Of a stretch of 64,000 bases of DNA, positions 18,411-26,706 are shown piece by piece; position 1 is the first letter of the stretch; every line of letters starts with the position of its first letter. A model generated the notes under the pieces. The model did not search any database. It saw nothing but the letters and a program-made list of their open reading frames with translations, and was not told the origin of the DNA. A program made the position numbers and the translations under genes. This DNA comes from Idiomarina sp. X4 (GTDB lineage Bacteria > Pseudomonadota > Gammaproteobacteria > Enterobacterales > Alteromonadaceae). The DNA is taken from positions 1,984,001-2,048,000 of the forward strand of contig NZ_CP025000.1 in NCBI RefSeq assembly GCF_002808045.1, written 5' to 3'.

Positions 18411-19067
18411 ATGCCAGACATTAAGCATTTGATTGAAAACAATAAAGCGTGGGCGGAAGAGCAGATCCAAAGAGACCCTGACTTCTTTAAACGTTTGGTA
18501 GGGCAGCAAGCTCCAGAGTACTTATGGATTGGCTGCTCTGATAGTCGAGTGCCGGCGAATCAGATTGTTGGTATGGATCCTGGCGAGTTATTCGTGCACA
18601 GAAATGTGGCAAACCAGGTTATTCAGACAGATTTTAACTGCCTGTCTGTGATTCAGTTTGCTATTGAAACGTTGAAGGTTCGACACGTACTAGTCGTGGG
18701 GCATTATGGCTGCGGCGGTGTCAAAGCTGCTATGGAATCAAAGCCCCATGGGTTGGTTGACCACTGGCTGTATCCGATTCGCGATGTTTACCGCGAGCAT
18801 GCCGATGAAATAGCTGTTCTGGAAGACTCTCAAAAAGTTGATCGTTTGTGCGAATTGAATGTCATAGAGCAGGTAAAAAATCTAGCTAAAACTAATGTTG
18901 TTCAGGAAGCCTGGGATAGAGAACAGCCTCTTACGTTACATGGTTGGGTTTATCGTTTGGATAACGGTTTAGTGAATGACATGAATGTGTCTGTTTCAAG
19001 TCGGGAAGGGTTGGAAGAGGTGTATCATGTTTATCACCAAAAACTGCCGGACGGCTTGAAAAAATAG
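18411..19067 (+). CDS. can: Beta-class carbonic anhydrase
   Basis: A 218-residue zinc enzyme interconverting CO2 and bicarbonate. Zinc ligands and active-site residues are Cys42, Asp44 and Arg46 in GCSDSRVP and His98 and Cys101 in VGHYGCGG, at the same positions as in E. coli Can. It follows gltX by 30 bases and may be co-transcribed. An AT-rich region with a TATTTTTT/AAAAAATA dyad follows before the tRNA promoter, and no GC-rich terminator is seen. Confidence 0.95.
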   Translation: MPDIKHLIENNKAWAEEQIQRDPDFFKRLVGQQAPEYLWIGCSDSRVPANQIVGMDPGELFVHRNVANQVIQTDFNCLSVIQFAIETLKVRHVLVVGHYGCGGVKAAMESKPHGLVDHWLYPIRDVYREHADEIAVLEDSQKVDRLCELNVIEQVKNLAKTNVVQEAWDREQPLTLHGWVYRLDNGLVNDMNVSVSSREGLEEVYHVYHQKLPDGLKK

Positions 19068-19134
19068 TTTTTGATGAATAACTGAACAAACTGCCATAAA
19101 AACAGCCAAACAGTCTTATTTTTTCAAAAAATAG

Positions 19135-19164
19135 TTGACACATTAGCGCCGCTCGAAATAGAAT
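19135..19164 (+). promoter_or_regulatory. Promoter of the tRNA-Ala/tRNA-Glu operon
   Basis: TTGACA (19135-19140) and TAGAAT (19159-19164) with an 18-base spacer lie about 38 bases before tRNA-Ala. Just upstream, 19117-19133 is a run of T and A bases that could act as an UP element. The same -10 sequence TAGAAT is used by the tRNA-Ser operon promoter at 53190-53217. Confidence 0.85.
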
Positions 19165-19202
19165 GCGCCCCGCTGTCAAGGCAGTCTGTGATTGCCAGGT
19201 GC

Positions 19203-19278
<76 letters not shown>

Positions 19279-19325
19279 CGTTGTTTTCGGTAGAGCACCG
19301 ACAGTAGTAAAAAGTATTTGGTTGC

Positions 19326-19401
19326 GTCCCCTTCGTCTAGAGGCCTAGGACACCGCCCTTTCACGGCGGTAACAGGGGTTCGAATCCCCTAGGGGACGCC
19401 A
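19326..19401 (+). tRNA. tRNA-Glu (TTC), copy 1
   Basis: A 76-base tRNA with acceptor stem GTCCCCT/AGGGGAC, anticodon loop CTTTCAC, anticodon TTC, encoded CCA. First of three identical copies in one operon. Confidence 0.97.
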
Positions 19402-19432
19402 TTCAAATACTGTGATGCAAAGTGATTATTGC

Positions 19433-19508
19433 GTCCCCTTCGTCTAGAGGCCTAGGACACCGCCCTTTCACGGCGGTAACAGGGGTTCGAATCCCCTAGG
19501 GGACGCCA
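19433..19508 (+). tRNA. tRNA-Glu (TTC), copy 2
   Basis: Identical to the copy at 19326-19401 over all 76 bases. The spacers between copies are unrelated in sequence, so only the tRNA bodies are conserved. Confidence 0.97.
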
Positions 19509-19549
19509 TCTCTTTTAAGAGGTTCACAACGCACATCAAACAGTCCAGG

Positions 19550-19625
19550 GTCCCCTTCGTCTAGAGGCCTAGGACACCGCCCTTTCACGGCGGTAACAGG
19601 GGTTCGAATCCCCTAGGGGACGCCA
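19550..19625 (+). tRNA. tRNA-Glu (TTC), copy 3
   Basis: Third identical 76-base copy, followed after 17 bases by the operon's intrinsic terminator. Confidence 0.97.
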
Positions 19626-19642
19626 TTTAAGGACAATACACT

Positions 19643-19665
19643 AACCGCCCGAAGGCGGTTTTTTT
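19643..19665 (+). terminator. Intrinsic terminator of the tRNA operon
   Basis: AACCGCC and GGCGGTT form a 7-bp stem with a CGAA loop followed by seven T residues. It lies between the last tRNA-Glu and the end of the leftward tesA gene and points rightward. Confidence 0.92.
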
Positions 19666-19671
19666 GTGCCT

Positions 19672-20289
19672 TTATTTTGTCAGCTCGAGTAAATAGGGTT
19701 CTAAGAAGTCAGCGATTTTGGGCTGGGCTTCCGCGGTGGGGTGAATGCCATCGTTCTGCACATAGTCTGGGTTAGTCGCTATTTTCTCCATAAAGAACGG
19801 CACGAGTTTAACGCCTTCTTCTTTCGCAACTTCTTCAAAAACTTGTCGAAACTGTTCGGCGAATCTCTGACCATAGTTGGGTGGTACCATAACCTGGCTC
19901 AACGCTACTTTAACGCCTTGTTGCTGCGCTTTATCGATCATTTGTTTCAAGTTTGACCGAACTGTGTTGAGGTCAAACCCTCTAAGACCATCGTTGCCAC
20001 CTAATTCAATAAATAATGCGTCGGGTTGGTGACGCTCTAAAACGCCTTCTAAGCGGCTTAAACCACCACGAGTGGTCTCGCCACTAATACTGGCGTTTAT
20101 GATGTTAATATCGGGGTGAGAGCTGTTCCAGCGACGGTCGAGTTCGGCCACCCAGGTTTGCTCCTGAGAAAGTCCGTAACCGGCGCTTAGGCTGTCACCT
20201 AAAACGACAAGTGAGACATTTGCGGAAACACTGCGTATAACTAGCAACAGTGATAAAAATAGACACGTTTTCAAAAGGAAGTTTTTCAT
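19672..20289 (-). CDS. tesA: Periplasmic arylesterase / thioesterase I / lysophospholipase L1
   Basis: A 205-residue GDSL/SGNH hydrolase. A signal peptide (hydrophobic core about residues 4-17, cleavage near SVSA-NVS) exports it to the periplasm. SGNH blocks are GDSLSAGYGLS (nucleophile Ser), a Gly in ISGETTRGGL, GGNDGLRG, and DGIHPTAEA with the catalytic Asp and His. I place the start at ATG 20289 (MKNFLLKTC); ATG 20313 would add eight charged residues before the signal peptide and run into ybbA. The divergent ybbA start is only three bases away, an order also seen in E. coli (tesA/ybbA-ybbP). Confidence 0.93.
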   Translation of the reverse strand: MKNFLLKTCLFLSLLLVIRSVSANVSLVVLGDSLSAGYGLSQEQTWVAELDRRWNSSHPDINIINASISGETTRGGLSRLEGVLERHQPDALFIELGGNDGLRGFDLNTVRSNLKQMIDKAQQQGVKVALSQVMVPPNYGQRFAEQFRQVFEEVAKEEGVKLVPFFMEKIATNPDYVQNDGIHPTAEAQPKIADFLEPYLLELTK

Positions 20290-20292
20290 TTT

Positions 20293-20973
20293 ATGCTCAT
20301 TCAAGCTCAACAACTGGAAAAAACCGTAGACACCTCTGAGGGTCCATTACAGATTCTGCAGCCAATTAACGTCAGTATCAATGCCGGCGAGACTGTTGCC
20401 ATTGTTGGTGCGTCAGGCTCTGGCAAATCAACGTTGCTGTCGCTGCTTGCGGGGTTAGACCTCGCATCCTCCGGAGAGGTTCTTATAGAGAACGAAAAAC
20501 TGAGCGAATTGGATGAAGAGCAGCGCGCGAAAGTTCGTGCTGATAAAGTTGGCTTTATTTTTCAGTCGTTCCTATTGGTGCCAAGTTTAAGTGCTCTGGA
20601 AAACGTCATGTTACCCGCTGAACTGGCGGGTCATAAAGGCGCAGAGAAAGAAGCCCGCGAACTATTAGCCAAAGTTGGGCTGGAAGATCGCTGGCACCAT
20701 TACCCAAACCAGCTGTCAGGCGGTGAACAGCAACGGGTTGCTATTGCGCGTGCGTTTGTCGGTCAGCCAAAAATTCTGTTTGCCGATGAACCTACCGGTA
20801 ATCTTGATGCTAAAACCGGTGGTAAGGTCGAAGAATTACTATTCGACCTCAACAAAGACTATGGCACAACATTAATAATGGTGACGCATGACCAACAGTT
20901 AGCGAAACGTTGTCAGCGCGTGCTGCAAATGGAAGCTGGGCAGTTATCGGAGGCGACACAGGATGTGGCATAA
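20293..20973 (+). CDS. ybbA: ABC transporter ATP-binding protein YbbA
   Basis: A 226-residue ATPase of the LolD/MacB group. Walker A is GASGSGKST, the signature is LSGGEQQRVAIARAF, Walker B is ILFADEPTGNLD, and the switch histidine is in MVTHDQQ. It partners with the following permease, overlapping it by eleven bases. Synteny with tesA and ybbP makes the assignment firm, although the transported substrate (a lipid, lysophospholipid or lipoprotein-like cargo is proposed) is unknown. AAGGAAG is 11 bases before the ATG and lies inside the tesA leader codons. Confidence 0.95.
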   Translation: MLIQAQQLEKTVDTSEGPLQILQPINVSINAGETVAIVGASGSGKSTLLSLLAGLDLASSGEVLIENEKLSELDEEQRAKVRADKVGFIFQSFLLVPSLSALENVMLPAELAGHKGAEKEARELLAKVGLEDRWHHYPNQLSGGEQQRVAIARAFVGQPKILFADEPTGNLDAKTGGKVEELLFDLNKDYGTTLIMVTHDQQLAKRCQRVLQMEAGQLSEATQDVA

Positions 20974-23467
20974 AATTTCGTTTCGTTTGCTTAAGCAGGA
21001 GCTGAAACGAGGTGAGCTGACAATTATGGCGCTGGCAATTATCTTGTCGGTTACCGCCGTGTTGTCTCTTTCTATTTTCAGTGACCGCCTACAAGCCGGA
21101 CTGACTGAACGCAGCAGTGAATTCTTAGCCGCGGATCGTGTTTTGAGCTCACGTCGTGACATACCCCAGGAATGGCTGGATCAAGCCGGACAAATGAAAC
21201 TCCAAACGGCTTGGAAAGTCGTGTTCAACTCCATGGCGTTTTCTGGCGAGAATATGACCCTGGTGGATGTCAAAGCGGTCAGTGACGGTTACCCATTACG
21301 AGGTGAGCTAGAAATCGCAGACCAGCCGTTTGGGCAAGGGTATGTGGCTGAAGGACTTCCCGCCGAAGGTGAGGCTTGGGTTGCATCGCAGTTGTTTCAG
21401 GCACTGCAGTTAGACATTGGCGACTCAATTGAAGTGGGCAACAGCAGCTTTAAGGTGACTAAAGTCGTCACTTACGAGCCTGATGTCGGTTTCTCGGTCT
21501 TTACTGACAGCCCAAATGTCATTATTCGCCATTCTCAGCTAGAAGAAACGGGGCTCATTCAACCGGGTAGCCGTGTGCGTTTTAACGTACTAATGGCTGG
21601 AGAACCAGGCGCTATTGATGCTTACGAAGACTGGCTGTTACCTCGACTCAATGACGACACCCACAGTTGGCGTAGTATTGAAGATGGTGATAGCCCGTTA
21701 TCGCGTTCTTTAAATCGAGCTGAGCGCTTTATGATGCTGGCAAGCCTGCTCGGTGTGGTACTGGCCGCAACAGCGGTGGCAGTAGCAGCGCAGCGTTATT
21801 GCCAGCGAAACTATGATGTGGTCGCTATTTTTAAAACCTTAGGGGCTGATAAAAAACAAATACGCCGTATTTTCATTCTGCACTTGCTGTTATTAACCGC
21901 AGTGAGTGTTGCTATTGGTATGTTGCTGGGCTGGGCTATTCAGTACTTTGTGATTGAGTGGGTCTCTCAAAAGCTTGACGCAACCTTACCGCAATCCGGT
22001 TGGCAACCATACGCACTGGCGGCAGCAACCGGTGTTATCAGTGCTGTTATGTTTACTTTGTATCCGCTGTTTCGCTTGGTGGCGATTCCGCCATTGCGTG
22101 TATTGCACCGTCAGTTAACCGCGGGTAACGCTATTCGTTGGTTGCAGTGGGTATTGAGTGGCGGAACCATTTACGCACTGCTGGTAATTTACAGTCAGCA
22201 GTGGTGGCTCTCGACGGCTTTGTTCGCGGGGGGAGCCGTCGCAGCAGTCATTTTACTGGGGCTGGGGCGTTTATTTATTACGGCAAGCCGCAAGGCGGGG
22301 ATGCAGGCTGGTAGCAGCTGGCGCCTCGCAATGGCAGGTTTGCAGCGAAGAGCCGCGCAAAACAGCGTACAAATGCTGAGCTTCTCAACAGCTATTATGT
22401 TGCTGTTATTAGTGATTGTTTTACGCAACGACTTACTGGAAGACTGGAAACGACAGTTACCAGCAGACGCTCCGAACTACTTTGCCATTAATATTGCCCA
22501 GGACAATGTTGATGATATGCAGGCAATGTTCGAGCGTGAAAATATTCCGTCGACTGATCTCTACCCTATCGTGCCGGGGCGTTTAACTCATATTAATGGT
22601 GAAAAACTTCATGACGAAGTGACCAAGGAAGATCGTGAAGACGACGAAGCAGAAGGACGCGAGGGCATTGGTCGGGAGCTGTCGCTGACATGGCGCGATA
22701 CCTTACCACCTAACAACGAGCTAACAGCCGGTGAGTGGTGGGGCGATGACGCAAAACCTCAGGTGTCTGTTGAGCTAAATGTGTCAGAACGACTGGATAT
22801 TAAAGTGGGTGATGAACTACGCTTTAATTTAGGTGGGCAGGAGTTTACAGTGCCGGTGACCAGTTTGCGAAAAGCCGACTGGAACACGCTGCAGCCGAAC
22901 TTTTACATGATATTCAACACCTCGACATTGGAAGACTTTCCGGCGACATATATCACCAGCTTTAGGTTAGGCGAAGAGCGCAAGAGTGAGCTTTATGAAC
23001 TCTTTAAGCCTTTCCCACAAACGTCGTTGATTGATCTGGATGCGATGATTGATCAGATACGTGAGGTGATTGGGCAAGTAAGTCTGGCGATAGTGTTTGT
23101 GTTGGTTCTCGTGATAATCGCTGGTTCACTGGTCTTGGTTGCACAGGTTCAGGCGAGCATGGAAGAACGGCAGAAAGAACTTGTGATTCTGCGGACGCTG
23201 GGTGCGCCCGGTAAATTATTGAGTCGTAGCATTACTTACGAGTTTTTGGTGTTGGGTGCTATTAGCGGATTAATAGCCACACTGGCGATGGAAATATCCT
23301 TGTTCATATTGCAAAACCAAGTATTTAACATGATGCCGGTAATCCATTGGAAACTATGGCTTGTAGGACCACTTTGCGGTGCTTTGGTAGTGGCTATTTT
23401 AGGTCGTTTGTCATGTTATCGCCTAATTAAACGCAATACAGCGCAACTTATCCGCAAGCTCGCGTAA
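20963..23467 (+). CDS. ybbP: FtsX-like ABC permease YbbP
   Basis: An 834-residue permease with ten predicted helices: one at the N-terminus (LTIMALAIILSVTAVLSLSIF), two clusters of FtsX-type helices at about 255-370 and 705-830, and large soluble periplasmic domains between. Tandem MacB-type halves are typical of YbbP. It forms the transport complex with YbbA. The length matches E. coli YbbP (about 800 residues). The gene directly follows ybbA and ends 33 bases before the yfcH-like gene, which may share its transcript. Confidence 0.93.
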   Translation: MWHKISFRLLKQELKRGELTIMALAIILSVTAVLSLSIFSDRLQAGLTERSSEFLAADRVLSSRRDIPQEWLDQAGQMKLQTAWKVVFNSMAFSGENMTLVDVKAVSDGYPLRGELEIADQPFGQGYVAEGLPAEGEAWVASQLFQALQLDIGDSIEVGNSSFKVTKVVTYEPDVGFSVFTDSPNVIIRHSQLEETGLIQPGSRVRFNVLMAGEPGAIDAYEDWLLPRLNDDTHSWRSIEDGDSPLSRSLNRAERFMMLASLLGVVLAATAVAVAAQRYCQRNYDVVAIFKTLGADKKQIRRIFILHLLLLTAVSVAIGMLLGWAIQYFVIEWVSQKLDATLPQSGWQPYALAAATGVISAVMFTLYPLFRLVAIPPLRVLHRQLTAGNAIRWLQWVLSGGTIYALLVIYSQQWWLSTALFAGGAVAAVILLGLGRLFITASRKAGMQAGSSWRLAMAGLQRRAAQNSVQMLSFSTAIMLLLLVIVLRNDLLEDWKRQLPADAPNYFAINIAQDNVDDMQAMFERENIPSTDLYPIVPGRLTHINGEKLHDEVTKEDREDDEAEGREGIGRELSLTWRDTLPPNNELTAGEWWGDDAKPQVSVELNVSERLDIKVGDELRFNLGGQEFTVPVTSLRKADWNTLQPNFYMIFNTSTLEDFPATYITSFRLGEERKSELYELFKPFPQTSLIDLDAMIDQIREVIGQVSLAIVFVLVLVIIAGSLVLVAQVQASMEERQKELVILRTLGAPGKLLSRSITYEFLVLGAISGLIATLAMEISLFILQNQVFNMMPVIHWKLWLVGPLCGALVVAILGRLSCYRLIKRNTAQLIRKLA

Positions 23468-23500
23468 GTTTGCGCCAGTGACTGACTCAGGAGGTGACCG

Positions 23501-24391
23501 ATGAAGATTTTGATGACGGGAGGTACAGGCCTAATTGGCTCTGCGTTTATTCGCAAATACCGCAGTGATCATAAGTTCACGGTCACCACACGCGACAAAG
23601 AGCGAGCCAGGAAGCTGTTGGGCGACGATGTTAGTTTATTATCCTCAGTGGACGAGGTGGCGGATATCGGCCAATTTGATGCGGTTATCAATTTGCAGGG
23701 TGAGGGTATTGCTGACAAACGCTGGAGTGACTCTCGTAAGCAAGCGTTAAAAGACAGTCGTTGGCAAGTTACAGAAAAGATAGCTTCCTTAATGAATGCT
23801 GCAGAAGCTCCGCCTAAGGTGTTTCTGAGTGGCTCTGCGATTGGCTATTATGGCCCGAGAGACTCAGAGCCTGTCAACGAAGAGGGCAAGCCCGAGCACA
23901 CGGACTTCGCGGTGACGTTGTGTCAGGAGTGGGAGCGTAGGGCTTTAGCGGCTGAAAAGGGCACTCGCGTTGTATTGCTTCGCACAGGCGTGGTGCTGGC
24001 AAAAGGTGAAGGTGCGTTAGCGAGAATGATCCTTCCATACAAAATCGGTTTAGGCGGACCTTTAGGTGAAGGTAAGCAAATGATGTCCTGGATACAACTT
24101 GAGGACATGGTTCGGGCCATCCAGTATTTACTGCAGCACGACAATTTATCGGGCCCCGTTAACATGACCGCTCCGGGGCCGGTTACCAATGAAGCCTTTA
24201 GCCGTACTTTGGCGTCGGTATTGAATAAACCACACTTTATGAGAGTCCCCGCATTTGTGCTTAAGCTTGGCTTGGGTGAAATGTCGTCGATGTTGCTTGA
24301 AGGGCAAGCTGTGGTGCCGGACAAACTGCGGAACCATGGCTTTGAATTCAAGTATCCAACCGTGCGCGAAGCTTTTCAGGTGAGTGTTTAA
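23501..24391 (+). CDS. yfcH: TIGR01777 family epimerase-like protein (YfcH)
   Basis: A 296-residue short-chain-dehydrogenase-fold protein with the NAD-binding motif TGGTGLIGSAF and the family-specific stretches LQGEGIADKRWSDSRKQ and SGSAIGYYGPR (the YxxxK-type region is degenerate), as well as FGWGLGGPLG-like GLGGPLGEGKQMMSWI. It resembles cell-division inhibitor SulA-like YfcH/plant proteins of TIGR01777. Substrate unknown. GGAGGTGACCG precedes the ATG. Confidence 0.87.
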   Translation: MKILMTGGTGLIGSAFIRKYRSDHKFTVTTRDKERARKLLGDDVSLLSSVDEVADIGQFDAVINLQGEGIADKRWSDSRKQALKDSRWQVTEKIASLMNAAEAPPKVFLSGSAIGYYGPRDSEPVNEEGKPEHTDFAVTLCQEWERRALAAEKGTRVVLLRTGVVLAKGEGALARMILPYKIGLGGPLGEGKQMMSWIQLEDMVRAIQYLLQHDNLSGPVNMTAPGPVTNEAFSRTLASVLNKPHFMRVPAFVLKLGLGEMSSMLLEGQAVVPDKLRNHGFEFKYPTVREAFQVSV

Positions 24392-24455
24392 ATCTTTACG
24401 ACGTCTTTTTATTTCCTTAACAGACAGGGTTTTCGGAACTCAGTAAGATTAAGGA

Positions 24456-24863
24456 ATGAAAACAAAAAACACACACTCCGTTAAAAAACTCATGTTCGGC
24501 ACCAGTTTATTGATGCTGGTGCTGAGTGGCTGTAGCTCCATTCCGGCGAAGAGTCCCGGTAACTTAATTGGTAAACAAGAGTCAGGAAAGGCGTCTTATT
24601 ACGCCATGAAATACCAATTCAGGACCACCGCCAGCGGTGAGCGGTATAACCACTTCGCAGACACCGCCGCTCACAGAACCTTGCCATTTGGCACCAAAGT
24701 TCGAGTCACCAATATCGCTAACAATAAAAGCGTCGTGGTTAAAATTAATGATCGAGGCCCCTTTATTGACGGCAGAATCATCGACCTATCGCGCTCTGCC
24801 TTTGGCGAAATCGCCGACTTGGATGCCGGGATTATTGAAGTGACTACTGAAGTGGTTCAGTAA
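24456..24863 (+). CDS. RlpA-like septal ring lipoprotein
   Basis: A short 135-residue RlpA-type protein. The lipobox is VLSGC (Cys about residue 26), giving an outer-membrane lipoprotein. The rest is a double-psi beta-barrel with the RlpA signatures GKASYYA, TASGERYN, AAHRTLPFGTKVRVTN and INDRGPF..GRIIDLSRSA. The catalytic Asp and His of RlpA lytic transglycosylases, which cut glycan strands lacking stem peptides, appear conserved. It lacks the C-terminal SPOR domain, so it is a minimal form. AAGGA precedes the ATG. The gene ends 14 bases before the convergent DsbA-like gene. Confidence 0.87.
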   Translation: MKTKNTHSVKKLMFGTSLLMLVLSGCSSIPAKSPGNLIGKQESGKASYYAMKYQFRTTASGERYNHFADTAAHRTLPFGTKVRVTNIANNKSVVVKINDRGPFIDGRIIDLSRSAFGEIADLDAGIIEVTTEVVQ

Positions 24864-24877
24864 CCTTATTTGGCAAC

Positions 24878-25492
24878 TTACTTGTTCATTAACTGCTCAA
24901 TGGCGAGCTTTAAATCACCGACAAGATCATCGCTTTCGCGGAATCCATTGATCAGAATTTTGTATTTGCCATTCACTATTAGCGTTGGTGTGCCGGTAAT
25001 GTTTTTATCGCGGGCGTCTTTGTCCATTTGTTTTGCGCGAGCCATAACGGAAAAGCTGTTATAGCCACGCTCAAAGTCCTGTTCAGAAACTCCGGCTTGA
25101 ACAAAGATGTCTTTGAGCTTGTCCTGTGTATCAATTGACTGACGTTGCCCGAATTGCTGCTTAAAAATGCGTTCGCTAATGGCCTGCTCTTTGTTCAACA
25201 TTAAGGCAAGTGCATATGCTTGGGTCATTTTTCTGCCCATGCCAGGTTTAGGACTCAACCCTGAAGTATGTGACTTTTTGAAAGCACTGGGATAAGTCGA
25301 TGCCAACTCTTTTGCGAGAGGCTCGAAACGATAACAGGCCATGCAATAAAATGAGAAATATTCAATAACTTCAGGTTCTTTTGAAGCAGGACCATCCAGA
25401 ACTTCGTAGTGCTCATTCTCGGAAAACTCTTTAGCTTGTATTGCTGCTGCTATGCATAGAGCACAAATTAATGCTGCTATTCTGACTAACAT
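24878..25492 (-). CDS. DsbA-family periplasmic thiol:disulfide oxidoreductase
   Basis: A 204-residue exported protein with a signal peptide (cleavage after about residue 20, IQA-KEF) and a DsbA thioredoxin fold. The active site is C50-M-A-C53 in FSFYCMACYRF, followed by the helical insertion and the cis-proline loop GTPTLIVNGKY. It would put disulfides into periplasmic proteins. The CMAC dipeptide differs from the CPHC of classical DsbA, and the pair between the cysteines tunes redox potential. It is the last gene of the leftward run, with a 73-base gap before it that may hold its own promoter. Confidence 0.87.
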   Translation of the reverse strand: MLVRIAALICALCIAAAIQAKEFSENEHYEVLDGPASKEPEVIEYFSFYCMACYRFEPLAKELASTYPSAFKKSHTSGLSPKPGMGRKMTQAYALALMLNKEQAISERIFKQQFGQRQSIDTQDKLKDIFVQAGVSEQDFERGYNSFSVMARAKQMDKDARDKNITGTPTLIVNGKYKILINGFRESDDLVGDLKLAIEQLMNK

Positions 25493-25565
25493 AGTGAACT
25501 CCGTTTCTTTTTATTTTTGTTGGTAGTGAGTATTACAGCTAATCCGCAGAAGTACAATTGGGGGC

Positions 25566-26690
25566 TTACCAACCCATAATGCGTTGCCAGGTGTTATGTG
25601 AACCATCACTCATTAGTACGTGGTAAAGCGGATGCATGGCGGCGGTTGCACAGGCGTGGTTGGGCAATATGCGCAATTGCGAGCCAACGGGAAAGTCGTC
25701 TAGTTGGTAAACGTCGTTTAATTCGATAACGCCGTGCTCTTGCGATGTGCTGTTAACGCGTAAGCCTTCCAGCAGAGAACCGTCTACTTTACAGACTTGT
25801 CCGTAGCCAAAATCCTCATCCTGGCTCGCGGTACCGCGATCACGTGACAGTGCCATCCAACCGCTGTCTGTCAGTACCCAGCCTTTCTCTTTGTTGTGCC
25901 CGATGACAGTTGTCACTACCGACATGGCTATGTCAGAAAAGTCGCACACGCCGATATTTTTCATTACTAAGTCAAAGGTAGTGTAAACGCCAGCGCGCAC
26001 CTCTGTAATGTCACTAAAGTCTTCTCCATAATGAGCGGTTGGTGTTGATCCAACGCTGGTTATTGAGCAATGAATGCCAGATGCTTCTAATCTGCTTTTG
26101 GCAATGCGAACCGCATCACACTCTCGTTTAGCGAATGCTTTTAAAGCGTCTGGGGTATGACAACCGTATGAGCCACCTGCATGGGTCATAAGTCCGGTAA
26201 AGTTGTGACCAAGTTGCTGCGCAATATCAATAAGCTCAGGTGCTTCGGGCTTAATACCGCCACGGTGATCATCACTGTCTATTTCAATAAAAACAGAGAA
26301 GTCTTGTTGGTGTTTTTGTGCAAAGTCACTTACTGCCTTTGCCTGCGCTATATTATCGAGCAGGATATGAAGGTTAATACCGCGCTTACGCAGTTGAGCG
26401 ACGCGGCTCAGTTTTGCCGGTGCAATGCCTACGGCGTAAAGTAGGTCGGTGTAGCCAGCTTTTGCGTAGGCTTCCGCTTCTGCCAGCGTTGATACTGTCG
26501 CGGGTCTGGTTTTATCCGCAAGTAAGTAATCGGCAGCCTCTAACGTTCGCAAAGTTTTCAAGTGAGGGCGTAAGTGACTTCCCAGTGATTCAACTCGAGT
26601 TTTTAAATGCGCGATATTGCGTTTTAGAATGGTTTCATCAATCAGCAAATAAGGCGTATCGAGGGTATCTATCCACTGGGGTACTGTCAT
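25566..26690 (-). CDS. D-threonine aldolase/DSD1-like PLP enzyme (3-hydroxyaspartate aldolase candidate)
   Basis: A 374-residue fold-type III PLP enzyme with an alanine-racemase-like N-terminal barrel. The PLP lysine is in LRPHLKTLRT, and metal ligands of the D-threonine aldolase/D-serine dehydratase group appear as His and Cys in LPNHACATAAMHPLYHV. Family members split D-3-hydroxyaspartate or D-threonine to glycine plus aldehyde, or dehydrate D-serine. The next gene upstream, 16 bases away, is a PLP dehydratase of the hydroxyaspartate type, so a role in 3-hydroxyaspartate or D-amino acid metabolism is likely. AGGATG precedes the ATG. Confidence 0.82.
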   Translation of the reverse strand: MTVPQWIDTLDTPYLLIDETILKRNIAHLKTRVESLGSHLRPHLKTLRTLEAADYLLADKTRPATVSTLAEAEAYAKAGYTDLLYAVGIAPAKLSRVAQLRKRGINLHILLDNIAQAKAVSDFAQKHQQDFSVFIEIDSDDHRGGIKPEAPELIDIAQQLGHNFTGLMTHAGGSYGCHTPDALKAFAKRECDAVRIAKSRLEASGIHCSITSVGSTPTAHYGEDFSDITEVRAGVYTTFDLVMKNIGVCDFSDIAMSVVTTVIGHNKEKGWVLTDSGWMALSRDRGTASQDEDFGYGQVCKVDGSLLEGLRVNSTSQEHGVIELNDVYQLDDFPVGSQLRILPNHACATAAMHPLYHVLMSDGSHNTWQRIMGW

Positions 26691-26706
26691 TTAATCATCC
26701 TACTTT

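Noticed and set aside
19326-19625. Tandem repeats as a possible CRISPR array
   Set aside because: The three 76-base repeats are tRNA-Glu genes with unrelated spacers of 31 and 41 bases; no cas genes.
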